Counted from the stretch's first letter, positions 8,367 to 16,807 are shown. The stretch: DNA of 51,507 nt from Candidatus Firestonebacteria bacterium RIFOXYD2_FULL_39_29 (GCA_001778375.1 MFGV01000041.1:1-51507), one strand, 5' to 3'. Numbers and translations are program-made. Notes: a model not told the origin generated them from the letters alone.

Positions 8367-9500
8367 ATGGCGATCTTAATAAAAGAGGCGAATAGCGCGT
8401 CGGAAGTAAAGGATTTTATAGATTTTCCGTTTGAACTCTACAAGGACAATCCTTACTGGATTCCCAATTTAAAGAGCGAGTACAGGAAGATGCTTGATGT
8501 CAATATCTATCCTTTCTGGCAGCATGCCAAGAGAAAACTCTTCCTTGCATATAAAGACAATAAACTGGCGGGACGAATTGCGGCTATCACTGATGATATG
8601 CACAATAAAGTGCATGAAGAAAAAGCCGGATTTTTCGGATATTTTGAATGCATAAATGATCAGGAAACAGCCAACGCACTTTTTGATGCGGCGAAGGCCT
8701 GGCTTAAAGAACAGGGTGCTTCCTATATGCGCGGTCCCGCGTCGCCTTCCTCCAATGATGAATACGGATTTCTCCTTGAAGGTTTTAAGTTTGAGCCTGT
8801 TATCATGATGCCTTATAATTTTAAATATTACCTTAAACTCTCGGAAAACTACGGCATGAAAAAAGTAAAAGATCTCTATGCTCTTATGAAAAGCAAATAT
8901 ACCGGAGTTCCCGAAAGAATTGAAAAGATGATGGAAAGGGTGAAGAAGACTTCGCAGTTTAACCTTAGACCTTTTGATATTAAAAATAAGGAAAGAGACG
9001 TACAGATAATAAAAGATGTTTATAATCAGGCGTGGGAGAAGAACTGGGGCTTTGTGCCGATGACCGAAGCCGAAATGGATTGCGCGGCGGAAGGCATGCT
9101 GCAGTTTATGGATCCGGAAATTGTTATTATTGCCGAGACTAAAGACGGGAATAAGCCTGCCGGTATCGCGATAACTTTACCTAACCTCAATGAAGTATTA
9201 GCGCATCTCAAAGGCGCTGACGGAATAATGGGTATGGGTATCTGGGGACTTATGAAATTCTTATGGTATAAACCTAAAATCAAAGGCTGCCGTGCCCTTA
9301 TCGGCGGTTGTTTGAAAGAGTACAGAAAGACCGGGCTTATTGCAGAAATATTTTACGAGACTGCTGTACGGGCCAACGGAAGATATGAATGGTGTGAGAT
9401 GAGCTGGAACCTTGAAGATAATGATATGGTAAATAAATTTGACACCGATATCGGCGGGTTTTTGTATAAGAAGTATAGACTTTATCAAATAGATATTTGA
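8367..9500 (+). CDS. YghO-like GNAT-family protein
   Basis: A 377-residue cytosolic protein matching the E. coli YghO group: DFIDFPFELYKDNPYWIPNL at the N-terminus, FWQHAKRKLFLAYKDNKLAGRIAAI, FFGYFECINDQETANALFDAA, and MRGPASPSSNDEYGFL. The core is a duplicated acetyltransferase-like fold. Substrate is not known for the group. ATG 8367 has GAGGAGG directly upstream. It stands alone between the TA pair and a repeat-filled gap. It could be described only as an N-acetyltransferase; the family placement is good, the reaction is not established. Confidence 0.8.
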   Translation: MAILIKEANSASEVKDFIDFPFELYKDNPYWIPNLKSEYRKMLDVNIYPFWQHAKRKLFLAYKDNKLAGRIAAITDDMHNKVHEEKAGFFGYFECINDQETANALFDAAKAWLKEQGASYMRGPASPSSNDEYGFLLEGFKFEPVIMMPYNFKYYLKLSENYGMKKVKDLYALMKSKYTGVPERIEKMMERVKKTSQFNLRPFDIKNKERDVQIIKDVYNQAWEKNWGFVPMTEAEMDCAAEGMLQFMDPEIVIIAETKDGNKPAGIAITLPNLNEVLAHLKGADGIMGMGIWGLMKFLWYKPKIKGCRALIGGCLKEYRKTGLIAEIFYETAVRANGRYEWCEMSWNLEDNDMVNKFDTDIGGFLYKKYRLYQIDI

Positions 9501-9510
9501 TAAAGAGGGT

Positions 9511-9538
9511 TCTAGGCTCTGGGCTCTAGGTGCTGGGA
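9511..9538. repeat. Heptamer repeat array
   Basis: Four 7-base units: TCTAGGC, TCTGGGC, TCTAGGT, GCTGGGA. Short degenerate heptamer arrays of this kind are common in gaps of some bacterial genomes. No function is visible. Confidence 0.5.
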
Positions 9539-9577
9539 AAAGCATAAAGTAAAAGTAGGGGGACTGTCCTTTTTTTG

Positions 9578-9618
9578 TCGTTAGATCTCGACACAGAATG
9601 GCGGAGGACTGTACCCCG
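9578..9618. repeat. Family E dispersed repeat, copy 1
   Basis: About 40 bases running from TCGTTAGATCTCG to GGACTGTACCCCG match, in reverse orientation, 19435-19476. It lies in the 316-base gap 9501-9816, which also carries a heptamer array, an A fragment at 9666-9685 (AATCCAGTAGCTTG), family D and family B copies, and no gene. Confidence 0.6.
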
Positions 9619-9693
9619 GGTAGAAAACAAGTAATTCTTCTTTTGTCATTTTTAACGTCATTTGAAATCCAGTAGCTTGATTTTTAAAACAAA

Positions 9694-9726
9694 GACGCTG
9701 GATCCCGTGTCTTAGCACGGGATGAC
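9694..9726. repeat. Family D palindromic repeat, copy 1
   Basis: The arms ATCCCGTG and CACGGGAT enclose TCTTAG, with GACGCTGG before and GAC after. The reverse complement aligns end to end with 32760-32795. It could form a hairpin in RNA but lacks the T-run of an intrinsic terminator. Confidence 0.6.
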
Positions 9727-9760
9727 AAGAACTCGCTTTTCGACTTCTCCCTAAAATAAA

Positions 9761-9820
9761 TATCCTTCAAAGATTTTAGACCTTACAAACTTTAAAAACT
9801 TTATGAACCTTATAAACTAT
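9761..9820. repeat. Family B dispersed repeat, copy 2 (9-base units)
   Basis: TTCAAAGATTTTAGA is followed by degenerate 9-base units CCTTACAAA, CTTTAAAAA, CTTTATGAA, CCTTATAAA, CTAT. The copy at 19511-19570 has the same length and order. The last unit includes the stop codon (9817-9819) of the minus-strand gene. Confidence 0.65.
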
Positions 9821-11106
9821 TCCCGATTATATGCCATAAACTCGGGAATAGTTTTGATTGGATGATAATGCATCTTATTCGCCCTAAGCGTCTCTATTCC
9901 TTCGTCGCCCATTGTGTTGAAATATTTATATTTTGAGAACTCTCCCGCCATCTTCATGAAAATATACTGGCTTGCGCCTTTTATATCGTGGTCGGCAACT
10001 TCGAACATCACACAGAAGGTCTCTTTGCCGAGAGGCGTGCCGAAGGTGTAGGCGGCAACTTTGTTTTTTACGAGAAGCACCCTGCCTTCCAAACCCAGGC
10101 TTTCATGTCCTAAAAGAGCCCGCTTGTGGGCTTTGTCTATATTCTTCAGTAAGAATTGTTCATTATCTGTTGCGGACTTTTTCTTTTTCTCTTCGAGCCA
10201 TTTGAATAAAAGATCGGCGCAGCCGTTCAGATGTTTTGCGGAGTAATTAACAAAGGTGTAGTCATTTTCTTTTTTAAAAGTATTTATAAGCCATCTGATA
10301 TGTTTATATTTATCCCCGCAAAGCATTTCCAGGTCTTTCCGCTTGTAAATATACTCTTCGTCTTTTTTGGTTATCCTGAAACCCTCTTTCTCCAGCTCTT
10401 CAGCTGTGTCTTTGGGGATATTCTCTATCCTTGACTCAGTCCTGCCTTTATTCTGAATATCCATCAGCTCAAAGCATCTTTCAAATACCGCCGGCTTGAC
10501 GTTTTTTGCAGAAAGAGGAGGGACAGGCATGAACGTATTATCCGTGTCTCTTGCGAAGACGCAAAGCGAACCGTCTATTATTTTCCAGGAGAATTTAAGG
10601 AAATCCTCCCAGGAAAAATGATAAGCAAAAGAAAAAGCAGACAAGTTTGAATCTTTCGGTAAAAAAGATTTGAAGAATAACAAATCTGATACCATTATTG
10701 GGTTTAAAATATCAGTAGCCGCTCCGGTTTTCACAAGGAATTTAAGAGGTATAAAAGTCTCTTCCCATTCAATAGGGTTCTCTGCTTTTATTTTTGTGTT
10801 TAGTATTAATTTGTTTTTATTGAACTCTTTAGCCGCGGGACAGAGCTCGTCCAGAACGAGCATGATGTTTTCTTTGTCTATGCTTTTTGCCGTTGCAAAA
10901 GGGTATATCCTGCAGTCTAAAGGACGCTTGGAATATTTCAGGCATTTTCCCGTCTTTAGATCAAATGCCTCGCAGATAAACATTTCTTTGTGCTTTTTTA
11001 GATCAAACCCGGTAGGTTTTAGATTCGGTTTTTCTTCCGGAAAGCGGCAGCATATATCGCATTTTGAACAAAGCTCTTGCTTCGTAAGTCTAATCAGTTT
11101 TTCCAT
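9817..11106 (-). CDS. YkgJ-type cysteine-cluster domain fused to DUF2156 domain
   Basis: A 429-residue two-domain protein. Residues ~8-100 are a YkgJ-type metal-binding domain: CSKCDICCRFP (C13, C16, C19, C20), CEAFDLKTGKCLKY, and PLDCRIYPF. Residues ~265-429 match DUF2156, the acetyltransferase-like domain found at the C-terminus of lysyl-phosphatidylglycerol synthases: FVNYSAKHLNGCADLLFKW, LEGRVLLVKNKVAAYTFG, MGDEGIETLRANKM. No membrane segment is present, so it is not a full MprF. A role in modifying a lipid or cell-wall acceptor with redox or metal sensing is only a guess. It is divergent from the GH1 gene; its TAG lies in repeat B2. Confidence 0.72.
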   Translation of the reverse strand: MEKLIRLTKQELCSKCDICCRFPEEKPNLKPTGFDLKKHKEMFICEAFDLKTGKCLKYSKRPLDCRIYPFATAKSIDKENIMLVLDELCPAAKEFNKNKLILNTKIKAENPIEWEETFIPLKFLVKTGAATDILNPIMVSDLLFFKSFLPKDSNLSAFSFAYHFSWEDFLKFSWKIIDGSLCVFARDTDNTFMPVPPLSAKNVKPAVFERCFELMDIQNKGRTESRIENIPKDTAEELEKEGFRITKKDEEYIYKRKDLEMLCGDKYKHIRWLINTFKKENDYTFVNYSAKHLNGCADLLFKWLEEKKKKSATDNEQFLLKNIDKAHKRALLGHESLGLEGRVLLVKNKVAAYTFGTPLGKETFCVMFEVADHDIKGASQYIFMKMAGEFSKYKYFNTMGDEGIETLRANKMHYHPIKTIPEFMAYNRE

Positions 11107-11123
11107 ATACTATATTTATCATA

Positions 11124-11152
11124 TTGAGAGAGTATATTCAACGTGATATAAT
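11124..11152 (+). promoter_or_regulatory. Sigma70-type promoter of the GH1 gene
   Basis: TTGAGA (11124-11129), 17-base spacer, TATAAT (11147-11152), 45 bases upstream of the ATG. The short shared region between the divergent genes leaves little space for separate operators. Confidence 0.7.
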
Positions 11153-11196
11153 TTGATATATTACACGAATACTTTTGTCTTACCTGGAGGCGTCAT

Positions 11197-12597
11197 ATGG
11201 AATTTCAACCTGGAACGGTAAATAGAAGCGGTAAGTTAATGAAAAAGGGCGCAAAAGTATTGAAATTTCCGAAAGGTTTTCTCTGGGGCGCGGCGTGTTC
11301 TTCCTTTCAGGCAGAGGGGGCATGGAAAGAGGATGGGAAAAGCGAGTCAATCTGGGATGTCTTCTCAAAAAAACCGGGTATTGTAAAGGGCGGGTCTGAT
11401 GCAAAAATAGCGATAGACCATTACCATCGTTATAAATCGGATATTAAGATAATGGCTGATTTAGGCTTCAAGGTTTACAGGCTTTCAACTTCCTGGTCAA
11501 GGATAGTCCCCGGAGGAACCGGAAAAGTTAACGAAAAGGGGTTGGATTTCTATGACAGGTATATTGATGAGCTTTTAAAATACGGCATAAAGCCGTTCGT
11601 GAACCTTTATCACTGGGATATGCCTAATGTGCAGGAACAAAAAGGCGGATTCAGGAATAAAGAAACAGCTCACGCATTCGCGAAATATTCTGTTGCGGTT
11701 GTGAAAAGACTTGGAGACCGCGTTAAAAATTGGACTACCTTTAACGAAATAAAACATATTTGGGAGGGATGTTACAACAGCGACTGGAACGCTCCCGGCC
11801 TTCATCTTTCCGAAAAAATTAATAACCAGGTGCTTCATAATACTCATCTGGCTCATGGTCTTGCTGTAAATGCAATGAGGGCTTATTCTACAAACGATAT
11901 AAATATAGGCCTTGTTCATGCGATGTGGATAAGGATGCCAAGAGACCCTGAGAACAAAAAAGATCTGCGGGCTGCTGAGAAATGTTTTCTGGATAAAAAC
12001 AGCCGGCTTTTGGATCCGATATACAAAGGTGAATATCCTGATTGTATGTGGAAGAAAGGGGCCGAGCCGGGAATAAACAAAGAGGAGATGAAAATAATTT
12101 CTACGCCTCTGGAATTTTTCGGGCTTAATGTATACGGCGGTTGTGACGTGAAATATAATTCCAAAAATAAGTCCGGCTGGGAAGAGATACTTTTTGATCC
12201 GGATACTCCAGTTACTGCTATGAACTGGGGCGTTACACCCAAAGCAATGTATTGGGGAATCAAGCATATTTGGGATAATTATAATATTAAGAAATTGTAT
12301 ATCTCGGAGAATGGTGCGTCTTATACCGACACTATAACACACGACGGAAGAATTCATGACACTGATAGAATTAACTTCCTTAACCAATATATGTCTGAGA
12401 TGCACAGAGCAATTAAGGATGGTTACAAAGTTGACGGTTATTTTCTCTGGTCACTTTTTGATAACTTTGAATGGGCTCAGGGGTATACGCAGAGGTTTGG
12501 TTGTGTTTATGTGGATTATCCGACCCAGAAAAGAATCTGGAAAGACAGTGCGTACTGGTACAAGTCGGTTATGAAAAGCAATGGGATAAGGATCTGA
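11197..12597 (+). CDS. GH1 family beta-glycosidase
   Basis: A 466-residue cytosolic glycoside hydrolase, normal GH1 length. Motifs: FPKGFLWGAACSSFQAEGAW at the N-terminus, SIWDVF, VYRLSTSWSRIVPGG, NLYHWDMPNVQEQKGGF, acid/base E184 in TFNEI (the common form is TFNEP), nucleophile E371 in ISENG, and the C-terminal FLWSLFDNFEWAQGYTQRFG aglycone and sugar-binding stretch. The family hydrolyses beta-glucosides, galactosides and sometimes phosphorylated sugars. No signal peptide is present. ATG 11197 has GGAGG at 11186-11190; an in-frame ATG at 11239 would remove only a non-conserved leader. Single-gene unit under its own promoter. Confidence 0.92.
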   Translation: MEFQPGTVNRSGKLMKKGAKVLKFPKGFLWGAACSSFQAEGAWKEDGKSESIWDVFSKKPGIVKGGSDAKIAIDHYHRYKSDIKIMADLGFKVYRLSTSWSRIVPGGTGKVNEKGLDFYDRYIDELLKYGIKPFVNLYHWDMPNVQEQKGGFRNKETAHAFAKYSVAVVKRLGDRVKNWTTFNEIKHIWEGCYNSDWNAPGLHLSEKINNQVLHNTHLAHGLAVNAMRAYSTNDINIGLVHAMWIRMPRDPENKKDLRAAEKCFLDKNSRLLDPIYKGEYPDCMWKKGAEPGINKEEMKIISTPLEFFGLNVYGGCDVKYNSKNKSGWEEILFDPDTPVTAMNWGVTPKAMYWGIKHIWDNYNIKKLYISENGASYTDTITHDGRIHDTDRINFLNQYMSEMHRAIKDGYKVDGYFLWSLFDNFEWAQGYTQRFGCVYVDYPTQKRIWKDSAYWYKSVMKSNGIRI

Positions 12598-12677
12598 AAT
12601 TATTATTTAGCCGATCAATAGATAGAATAAGACGGTTTAGAGAATCATGACTTTTGTTTAAGTGTTAACCGGAAACT

Positions 12678-12685
12678 GGTATAAT
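12678..12685 (+). promoter_or_regulatory. Extended -10 promoter of the leucine dehydrogenase operon
   Basis: TGGTATAAT contains a consensus -10 (12680-12685) with an upstream TG. No good -35 box is seen at 16-18 bases, which fits an extended -10 promoter. The GTG start follows about 40 bases on. Confidence 0.6.
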
Positions 12686-12724
12686 ACTGCAAGGTTGTTC
12701 TAATCAATGGCAGGAGGAGCTTTT

Positions 12725-13783
12725 GTGAAAATAATTAAAGAAATGAAAGAAAGAGGTCATGAAAGCATAATATTTTGTCAGGATAGGGAATCCGGTCTTA
12801 AAGCTATTATAGCTGTCCATAATACTGTTTTGGGACCTGCTCTCGGCGGGACAAGGATGTGGAATTATGAAAACGAGACCCTGGCGTTGGAAGATGTACT
12901 AAGGTTGTCAAAAGGCATGACCTATAAATCTGCAGCTGCAGGAATAGGGCTGGGCGGCGGGAAAGCGGTTATAATTGGAGATCCGCATAAAGCAAAAAGT
13001 GAAAGTTTATTCAGAGTTTTTGGAAAATTTATTAATATGTTGAACGGCAAATATATTACTGCGGAAGATGTTGGAACTTCGGTAGCTGATATGCTGAATA
13101 TAAGAAAAGAGACAAAATTTGTCGCCGGATTACCGGAAAGTTGCGGCAGCAGCGGAGATCCTTCTCCTTTTACGGCTTACGGGGTATATTGCGGTATTAA
13201 GGCGGGAGCAAAAGAAGTTTACGGCAAAGATAGTCTTAAAGGAAAGACAGTTGCCATTCAGGGTTTGGGAAATGTCGGGTACTCTCTTGCAAAGCACTTG
13301 CATGCTGAAGGAGCTAAATTAATAGTATATGATATCAGAAAAGACAGGCTCAAAAAGGCAGGGAAGGAATTTAAAGCGAAAATCATTCGGGAAGAAAATG
13401 AAATCTTTAATGCCGAATGTGATATATTCTCCCCCTGTGCTCTTGGAGGCATATTAAATGATAAAACTATTCCCGGGCTGAAATGCAGGTTGATAGCGGG
13501 CGCGGCAAACAATCAATTGCTCTTTGAGGAAAGACACGGCGAAATGCTGGATAAGAAAAAGATAATATATATAACTGATTTTGTAATAAATGCCGGAGGA
13601 ATTATTAATATCTTTGCGGAGATAGAAGGAAAATATAACGCGCGAAAAGCCAAAGCTGATGTGTCTAAGATTTATCAAAATGTCGAAAGGATGCTTGCTT
13701 TGGCAAAAAAGAAGAACATAACAACATATTCTTCGGCTGTTTTGATGGCGGAAGAAAGGCTGAACAGGAGAAAAAAGTCATGA
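12725..13783 (+). CDS. Leucine dehydrogenase (Glu/Leu/Phe/Val dehydrogenase family)
   Basis: A 352-residue NAD-dependent amino acid dehydrogenase that reversibly deaminates leucine, valine and isoleucine to 2-oxoacids. Motifs: HNTVLGPALGGTRMW, MTYKSAAAGIGLGGGKAVI with both active-site lysines, TAEDVGTS, and the Rossmann loop GLGNVGYSLAKHL. The length is typical of leucine rather than glutamate dehydrogenase. I chose GTG 12725 because AGGAGG at 12712-12717 sits 7 bases upstream; that ribosome site lies inside the longer frame beginning at ATG 12707. It heads an operon with ilvH-like, ptb and buk genes, joined to the next by an ATGA overlap. Confidence 0.9.
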   Translation: MKIIKEMKERGHESIIFCQDRESGLKAIIAVHNTVLGPALGGTRMWNYENETLALEDVLRLSKGMTYKSAAAGIGLGGGKAVIIGDPHKAKSESLFRVFGKFINMLNGKYITAEDVGTSVADMLNIRKETKFVAGLPESCGSSGDPSPFTAYGVYCGIKAGAKEVYGKDSLKGKTVAIQGLGNVGYSLAKHLHAEGAKLIVYDIRKDRLKKAGKEFKAKIIREENEIFNAECDIFSPCALGGILNDKTIPGLKCRLIAGAANNQLLFEERHGEMLDKKKIIYITDFVINAGGIINIFAEIEGKYNARKAKADVSKIYQNVERMLALAKKKNITTYSSAVLMAEERLNRRKKS

Positions 13784-14271
13784 AAAAAAGAGAGCATACG
13801 ATTTCCGGACTGGTTAGAAACGGATCCGGGGTTTTATTCCGGGTTGCGGAAGTATTTGCGAAAGAAAAAATAAATATAAAAAGTCTTTCCGTGGGAGAAA
13901 CAGAAAACGAAAAGATAGCAAGAATGACGATAGTTGTATATGATGAGGAAAGAAAGATAAAATTAGCCGAAGAAAAAATAAACAACATTAAAGAGGTGAT
14001 AGCTGTAGATGATTTAACAATAGAGGATATTATTGACAGGGAGCTGGCATTGATAAAAGTCAGCAGTAAAAAAGATAATGTTCCGCAGATTATGCAAATT
14101 GTTGAAATTTATAAGGCAAGTGTTGTTGGAGTCGGGAATACTACAATTACTATTGAGATAACGGGGGAAAAAGGGAAAATAGCCGGACTTATAAAACTTT
14201 TGACCCCTTTTGGAATAAAAAGTGTTGCGAGAACCGGAAAGATAGCGGTGAGAAGAGGCGATGAGATCTAG
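13780..14271 (+). CDS. ilvH: Acetolactate synthase small (regulatory) subunit-like ACT protein
   Basis: A 163-residue protein of the usual IlvN/IlvH length. The N-terminal ACT domain reads ISGLVRNGSGVLFRVAEVF and INIKSLSVGETE, where branched-chain amino acids bind in the family. A second ALS-small-subunit domain follows from about residue 85 (RELALIKV...). The normal role is feedback control of the catalytic subunit IlvB. No ilvB gene is adjacent; instead this lies inside a catabolic-looking operon, overlapping leucine dehydrogenase by 4 bases and ptb by 11 bases. It may serve an IlvB encoded elsewhere, or have been re-used as an amino-acid sensor for this pathway. Family call is firm, partner is not. 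Confidence 0.87.
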   Translation: MKKREHTISGLVRNGSGVLFRVAEVFAKEKINIKSLSVGETENEKIARMTIVVYDEERKIKLAEEKINNIKEVIAVDDLTIEDIIDRELALIKVSSKKDNVPQIMQIVEIYKASVVGVGNTTITIEITGEKGKIAGLIKLLTPFGIKSVARTGKIAVRRGDEI

Positions 14272-15160
14272 AATATTTGAATTATTAAAACCTGTTGTGT
14301 CGGATTTTCTAATGCCTAAAAAACTTGCTGTCTTGCTGCCTTATGAGGATTCTACTTTAAAGGCGTTGCAGGTTGCCTGCAAAACAGGCGTTATAAAAGC
14401 TGTTCTTATCGGCGATAAAAGCAGAATAGAGACCCTGTTGGAAAAATACAAATTTAAATGTGAAATAGTAAATGAAACGGAAGTCAGTAGAGGTGTGGAG
14501 TTTGTCAGAAATAATAAATATGAAATATTGATGAAAGGTTCTCTCAATACGGATGTATTACTGCATGCAATACTGGATAAAGAAAAAGGTTTGGAAAGGC
14601 ACTCTATTTTTTCTCACAATGCGCTTTTTGATATCCCAACTCACAATAAACTGGTTATTGTGACTGATGCAGGGGTAAATATTAGTCCGGATTTAACAAG
14701 AAAAATAGCAATAATAGAGAATTCAATAATAGTTGCGAATGTAATCGGCATTGAAACCCCTAAGGTTGCAGTTCTGGCTGCAGTTGAAAAAGTTATTTTT
14801 CCCGCCATGCCGGCCACACAAGATGCCAGCCTTCTTGCGCAAATGTCAACGCAGGGAAGGTTTAAAAATGCCGTTGTAGACGGTCCTTTTGCGCTCGACA
14901 ATGCTATTTCTGCAGCTTCTGCAAATGCAAAAGGAATTAAAAGCACTGTTGCCGGTAATGCGGATATTCTCGTGCTGCCGAATATTGAAGCAGGAAATAT
15001 TTTGTATAAAGCTTTGACATGTTTTGCCAGGGCAAAAGCAGCAAGTCTGGTTGTCGGCGCTAATATCCCTCTGGTGGTGCCCTCCAGGACGGATGATTCA
15101 GAAACGAAGTTTCTCTCAATATTACTTGCTGCTGTCTACTCGGAAAGATATGAAAAATAA
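14261..15160 (+). CDS. ptb: Phosphate butyryltransferase
   Basis: A 299-residue phosphotransacetylase-family enzyme that converts acyl-CoA plus phosphate to acyl phosphate. Visible features: AVLLPYEDSTLKALQVACKTGVIKAVLIGDK, LMKGSLNTDVLLHAIL, TDAGVNISPDLTRKIAIIENSI, and the C-terminal VVGANIPLVVPSRTDDSETK. The length (about 300) and sequence fit Ptb rather than the longer acetate enzyme. With the buk gene next door it should act on branched-chain acyl-CoAs made from leucine, valine and isoleucine. Its start overlaps ilvH, and the buk ATG lies 8 bases before its own stop, so the operon is translationally chained. Confidence 0.9.
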   Translation: MRSRIFELLKPVVSDFLMPKKLAVLLPYEDSTLKALQVACKTGVIKAVLIGDKSRIETLLEKYKFKCEIVNETEVSRGVEFVRNNKYEILMKGSLNTDVLLHAILDKEKGLERHSIFSHNALFDIPTHNKLVIVTDAGVNISPDLTRKIAIIENSIIVANVIGIETPKVAVLAAVEKVIFPAMPATQDASLLAQMSTQGRFKNAVVDGPFALDNAISAASANAKGIKSTVAGNADILVLPNIEAGNILYKALTCFARAKAASLVVGANIPLVVPSRTDDSETKFLSILLAAVYSERYEK

Positions 15161-16220
15161 TCTTAATATTTTGGTAATTAATCCCGGATCAACTTCGACA
15201 AAGGTAGCTTTGTTTAAAGGAGAAAAAAACCATAAAAGTTTTGAGTTTTCTCATGATACTGAACTGTTTCAAAAGTACTCTTCTATCCTTCAGCAGCTGG
15301 AATACAGATTTGAGCTGATCATAAAATTTGTAAAAGAAAATATTGACCCGGAAGAAATCGATGCTGTTATCGGACGAGGCGGTCTGCTAAAGCCGTTAAG
15401 AGGCGGTGTATATAAAATTAACGAAACAATGCTTGGGGATCTTTCTACCGCGAGACATGGGGAACATGCCTGCAATTTGGGAGCAATTCTGGCTTTTAAG
15501 TTTTCTAAAATGCATAAGATACCAGCTTTTATCTCTGATCCTGTGACAGTGGATGAATTGGCTCCGGAAGCCAGAATAACAGGTTCAGCTCTCTTTAAAA
15601 AAGTAAGCGTGTTCCATGCTTTAAACCAGAAATCCATAGCGAAGAGTTTTTCGGAGAATATCGGAAAATCCTATGAAAAAATAAATTTAATTGTTGTTCA
15701 TATTGGCGGCGGAATATCCGTAGGCGTTCATAAAAAAGGAAGAGTAATAGATGTAAACAATGCTTTAGAGGAGGGGCCTTTTACTCCGGAAAGAAGCGGG
15801 TCTTTACCGACGGCTCAGCTGGTAAAATTATGTTATTCCGGTAAATACAGTGAAAAAGAAATGTCGAAAATTCTGGTAGGTAAAGGCGGACTTGTTTCCC
15901 ATCTCGGTACCAGCGATTGCAGGATAATAGAAAAACGTATTTTAAAAGGTGATAAAAAAGCAAAATTAATATACAAAGCGATGGGGTATAGTATTGCAAA
16001 ATATATTGGAGCGGCCTCGACGGTATTAAACGGAAAATTAGAAGCCATAATACTGACAGGCGGGGGAGCAAAAAGCCGACTCTTAGTGCATCACATCAAG
16101 GAAAGAGTAAAATTTATAGCTCCTGTCAAAATTTATGCCGGAGAAAATGAGCTGGCGTCCCTGGCTTCCGGTGCCTTGAGAGCATTGGAAGGGAAAGAAC
16201 GAATACTCACGTATAAATAG
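15150..16220 (+). CDS. buk: Butyrate kinase (branched-chain fatty acid kinase)
   Basis: A 356-residue acetate/butyrate kinase of the ASKHA fold: ILVINPGSTSTKVALFKGEK (phosphate-1 loop), GRGGLLKPLRGGVYKIN, SDPVTVDELAPEARITG, VVHIGGGISVGVHKKGRVID, and ALEEGPFTPERSGSLPT. It makes ATP from acyl phosphate and ADP. The start at ATG 15150 overlaps ptb by 11 bases; longer in-frame starts lie deep inside ptb. Together with leucine dehydrogenase and Ptb this matches the Bacillus bcd-ptb-buk arrangement, but the 2-oxoacid dehydrogenase genes are not in view, so a ferredoxin-dependent oxidoreductase elsewhere may fill that step. Confidence 0.93.
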   Translation: MKNNLNILVINPGSTSTKVALFKGEKNHKSFEFSHDTELFQKYSSILQQLEYRFELIIKFVKENIDPEEIDAVIGRGGLLKPLRGGVYKINETMLGDLSTARHGEHACNLGAILAFKFSKMHKIPAFISDPVTVDELAPEARITGSALFKKVSVFHALNQKSIAKSFSENIGKSYEKINLIVVHIGGGISVGVHKKGRVIDVNNALEEGPFTPERSGSLPTAQLVKLCYSGKYSEKEMSKILVGKGGLVSHLGTSDCRIIEKRILKGDKKAKLIYKAMGYSIAKYIGAASTVLNGKLEAIILTGGGAKSRLLVHHIKERVKFIAPVKIYAGENELASLASGALRALEGKERILTYK

Positions 16221-16227
16221 GCTCTAT

Positions 16228-16246
16228 ATCAATTCTATTGTGAAAA
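16228..16246. repeat. Direct repeat left of the ORF6N gene
   Basis: ATCAATTCTATTGTGAAAA; the partner at 16946-16964 differs at one base. The pair encloses the ORF6N gene and about 720 bases in all, like target or attachment-site copies. Confidence 0.6.
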
Positions 16247-16258
16247 GCTGAACAACGA

Positions 16259-16807
16259 TTATCCTCGTTCTTTATTAAAACCGTATTTATTATTCTTTTT
16301 TGCGGGGGCTTTTATCATTCTTCGAATTTGTTCTACAAGGTCCTTCATTACTTCGCCTTGCGTGGTGATTTGGTTGTCATGTAGTGAGACTTTACCTTCG
16401 ATGCTCTCAAGTTTTGCAAGTATTTCCCTCTGTGTGAAAACCTTTTTCCTGAAAGCAACAAAAGTTCTCATTATTTCAATGTTAATTCTAATTGCACGTT
16501 CGCTATTAAGAACAGAAGATAGCATTGAGATACCTTGCTCTGTAAAGGCATAGGGTAGAAACCTTGATTTTGCAAGGCTGTTTGCTATCGCAATTTGCGA
16601 TAGCAAAACAACATATTCTAGTTGGGTTATTTGAAACATAAAATCAAAAGGAAAACGTGTAATATTTCTCTTAACAGTTTCATTTAGCCTGAATCCCTCA
16701 ACTGCATACAATTCTGCCAGGTCATGACCTAACATCACTTCTTGATCCCTAATTCTGTATATTTTTGTTTCTATTGCATTAATTAGAACAGGGTGTTTTT
16801 CATTCAT
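16259..16807 (-). CDS. ORF6N domain protein
   Basis: A 182-residue protein whose N-terminal ~90 residues are the ORF6N DNA-binding-related domain: IRDQEVMLGHDLAELYAVEGFRLNETVKRNITRFPFDFMFQ, followed by the typical YAFTEQGISMLSSVLNS and a C-terminal coiled stretch (LAKLESIEGKVSLHDNQI). Such genes are frequent accessory cargo in bacteria and phages, with undefined function. ATG 16807 has GGAGG upstream. It is on the opposite strand from its neighbours and bounded by direct repeats. A perfect 12-bp-arm hairpin in the coding sequence reads as LLSQIAIANS, where relatives have a different, variable linker. Confidence 0.85.
   Translation of the reverse strand: MNEKHPVLINAIETKIYRIRDQEVMLGHDLAELYAVEGFRLNETVKRNITRFPFDFMFQITQLEYVVLLSQIAIANSLAKSRFLPYAFTEQGISMLSSVLNSERAIRINIEIMRTFVAFRKKVFTQREILAKLESIEGKVSLHDNQITTQGEVMKDLVEQIRRMIKAPAKKNNKYGFNKERG
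16581..16607. repeat. Perfect inverted repeat inside the ORF6N gene
   Basis: TTTGCTATCGCA (16581-16592), loop ATT, TGCGATAGCAAA (16596-16607). All 12 arm positions pair. It lies in the coding frame without breaking it. Confidence 0.85.

Noticed and set aside
15024-15149. N-terminal extension of butyrate kinase
   Set aside because: It lies inside ptb, and the conserved kinase start begins right after ATG 15150.
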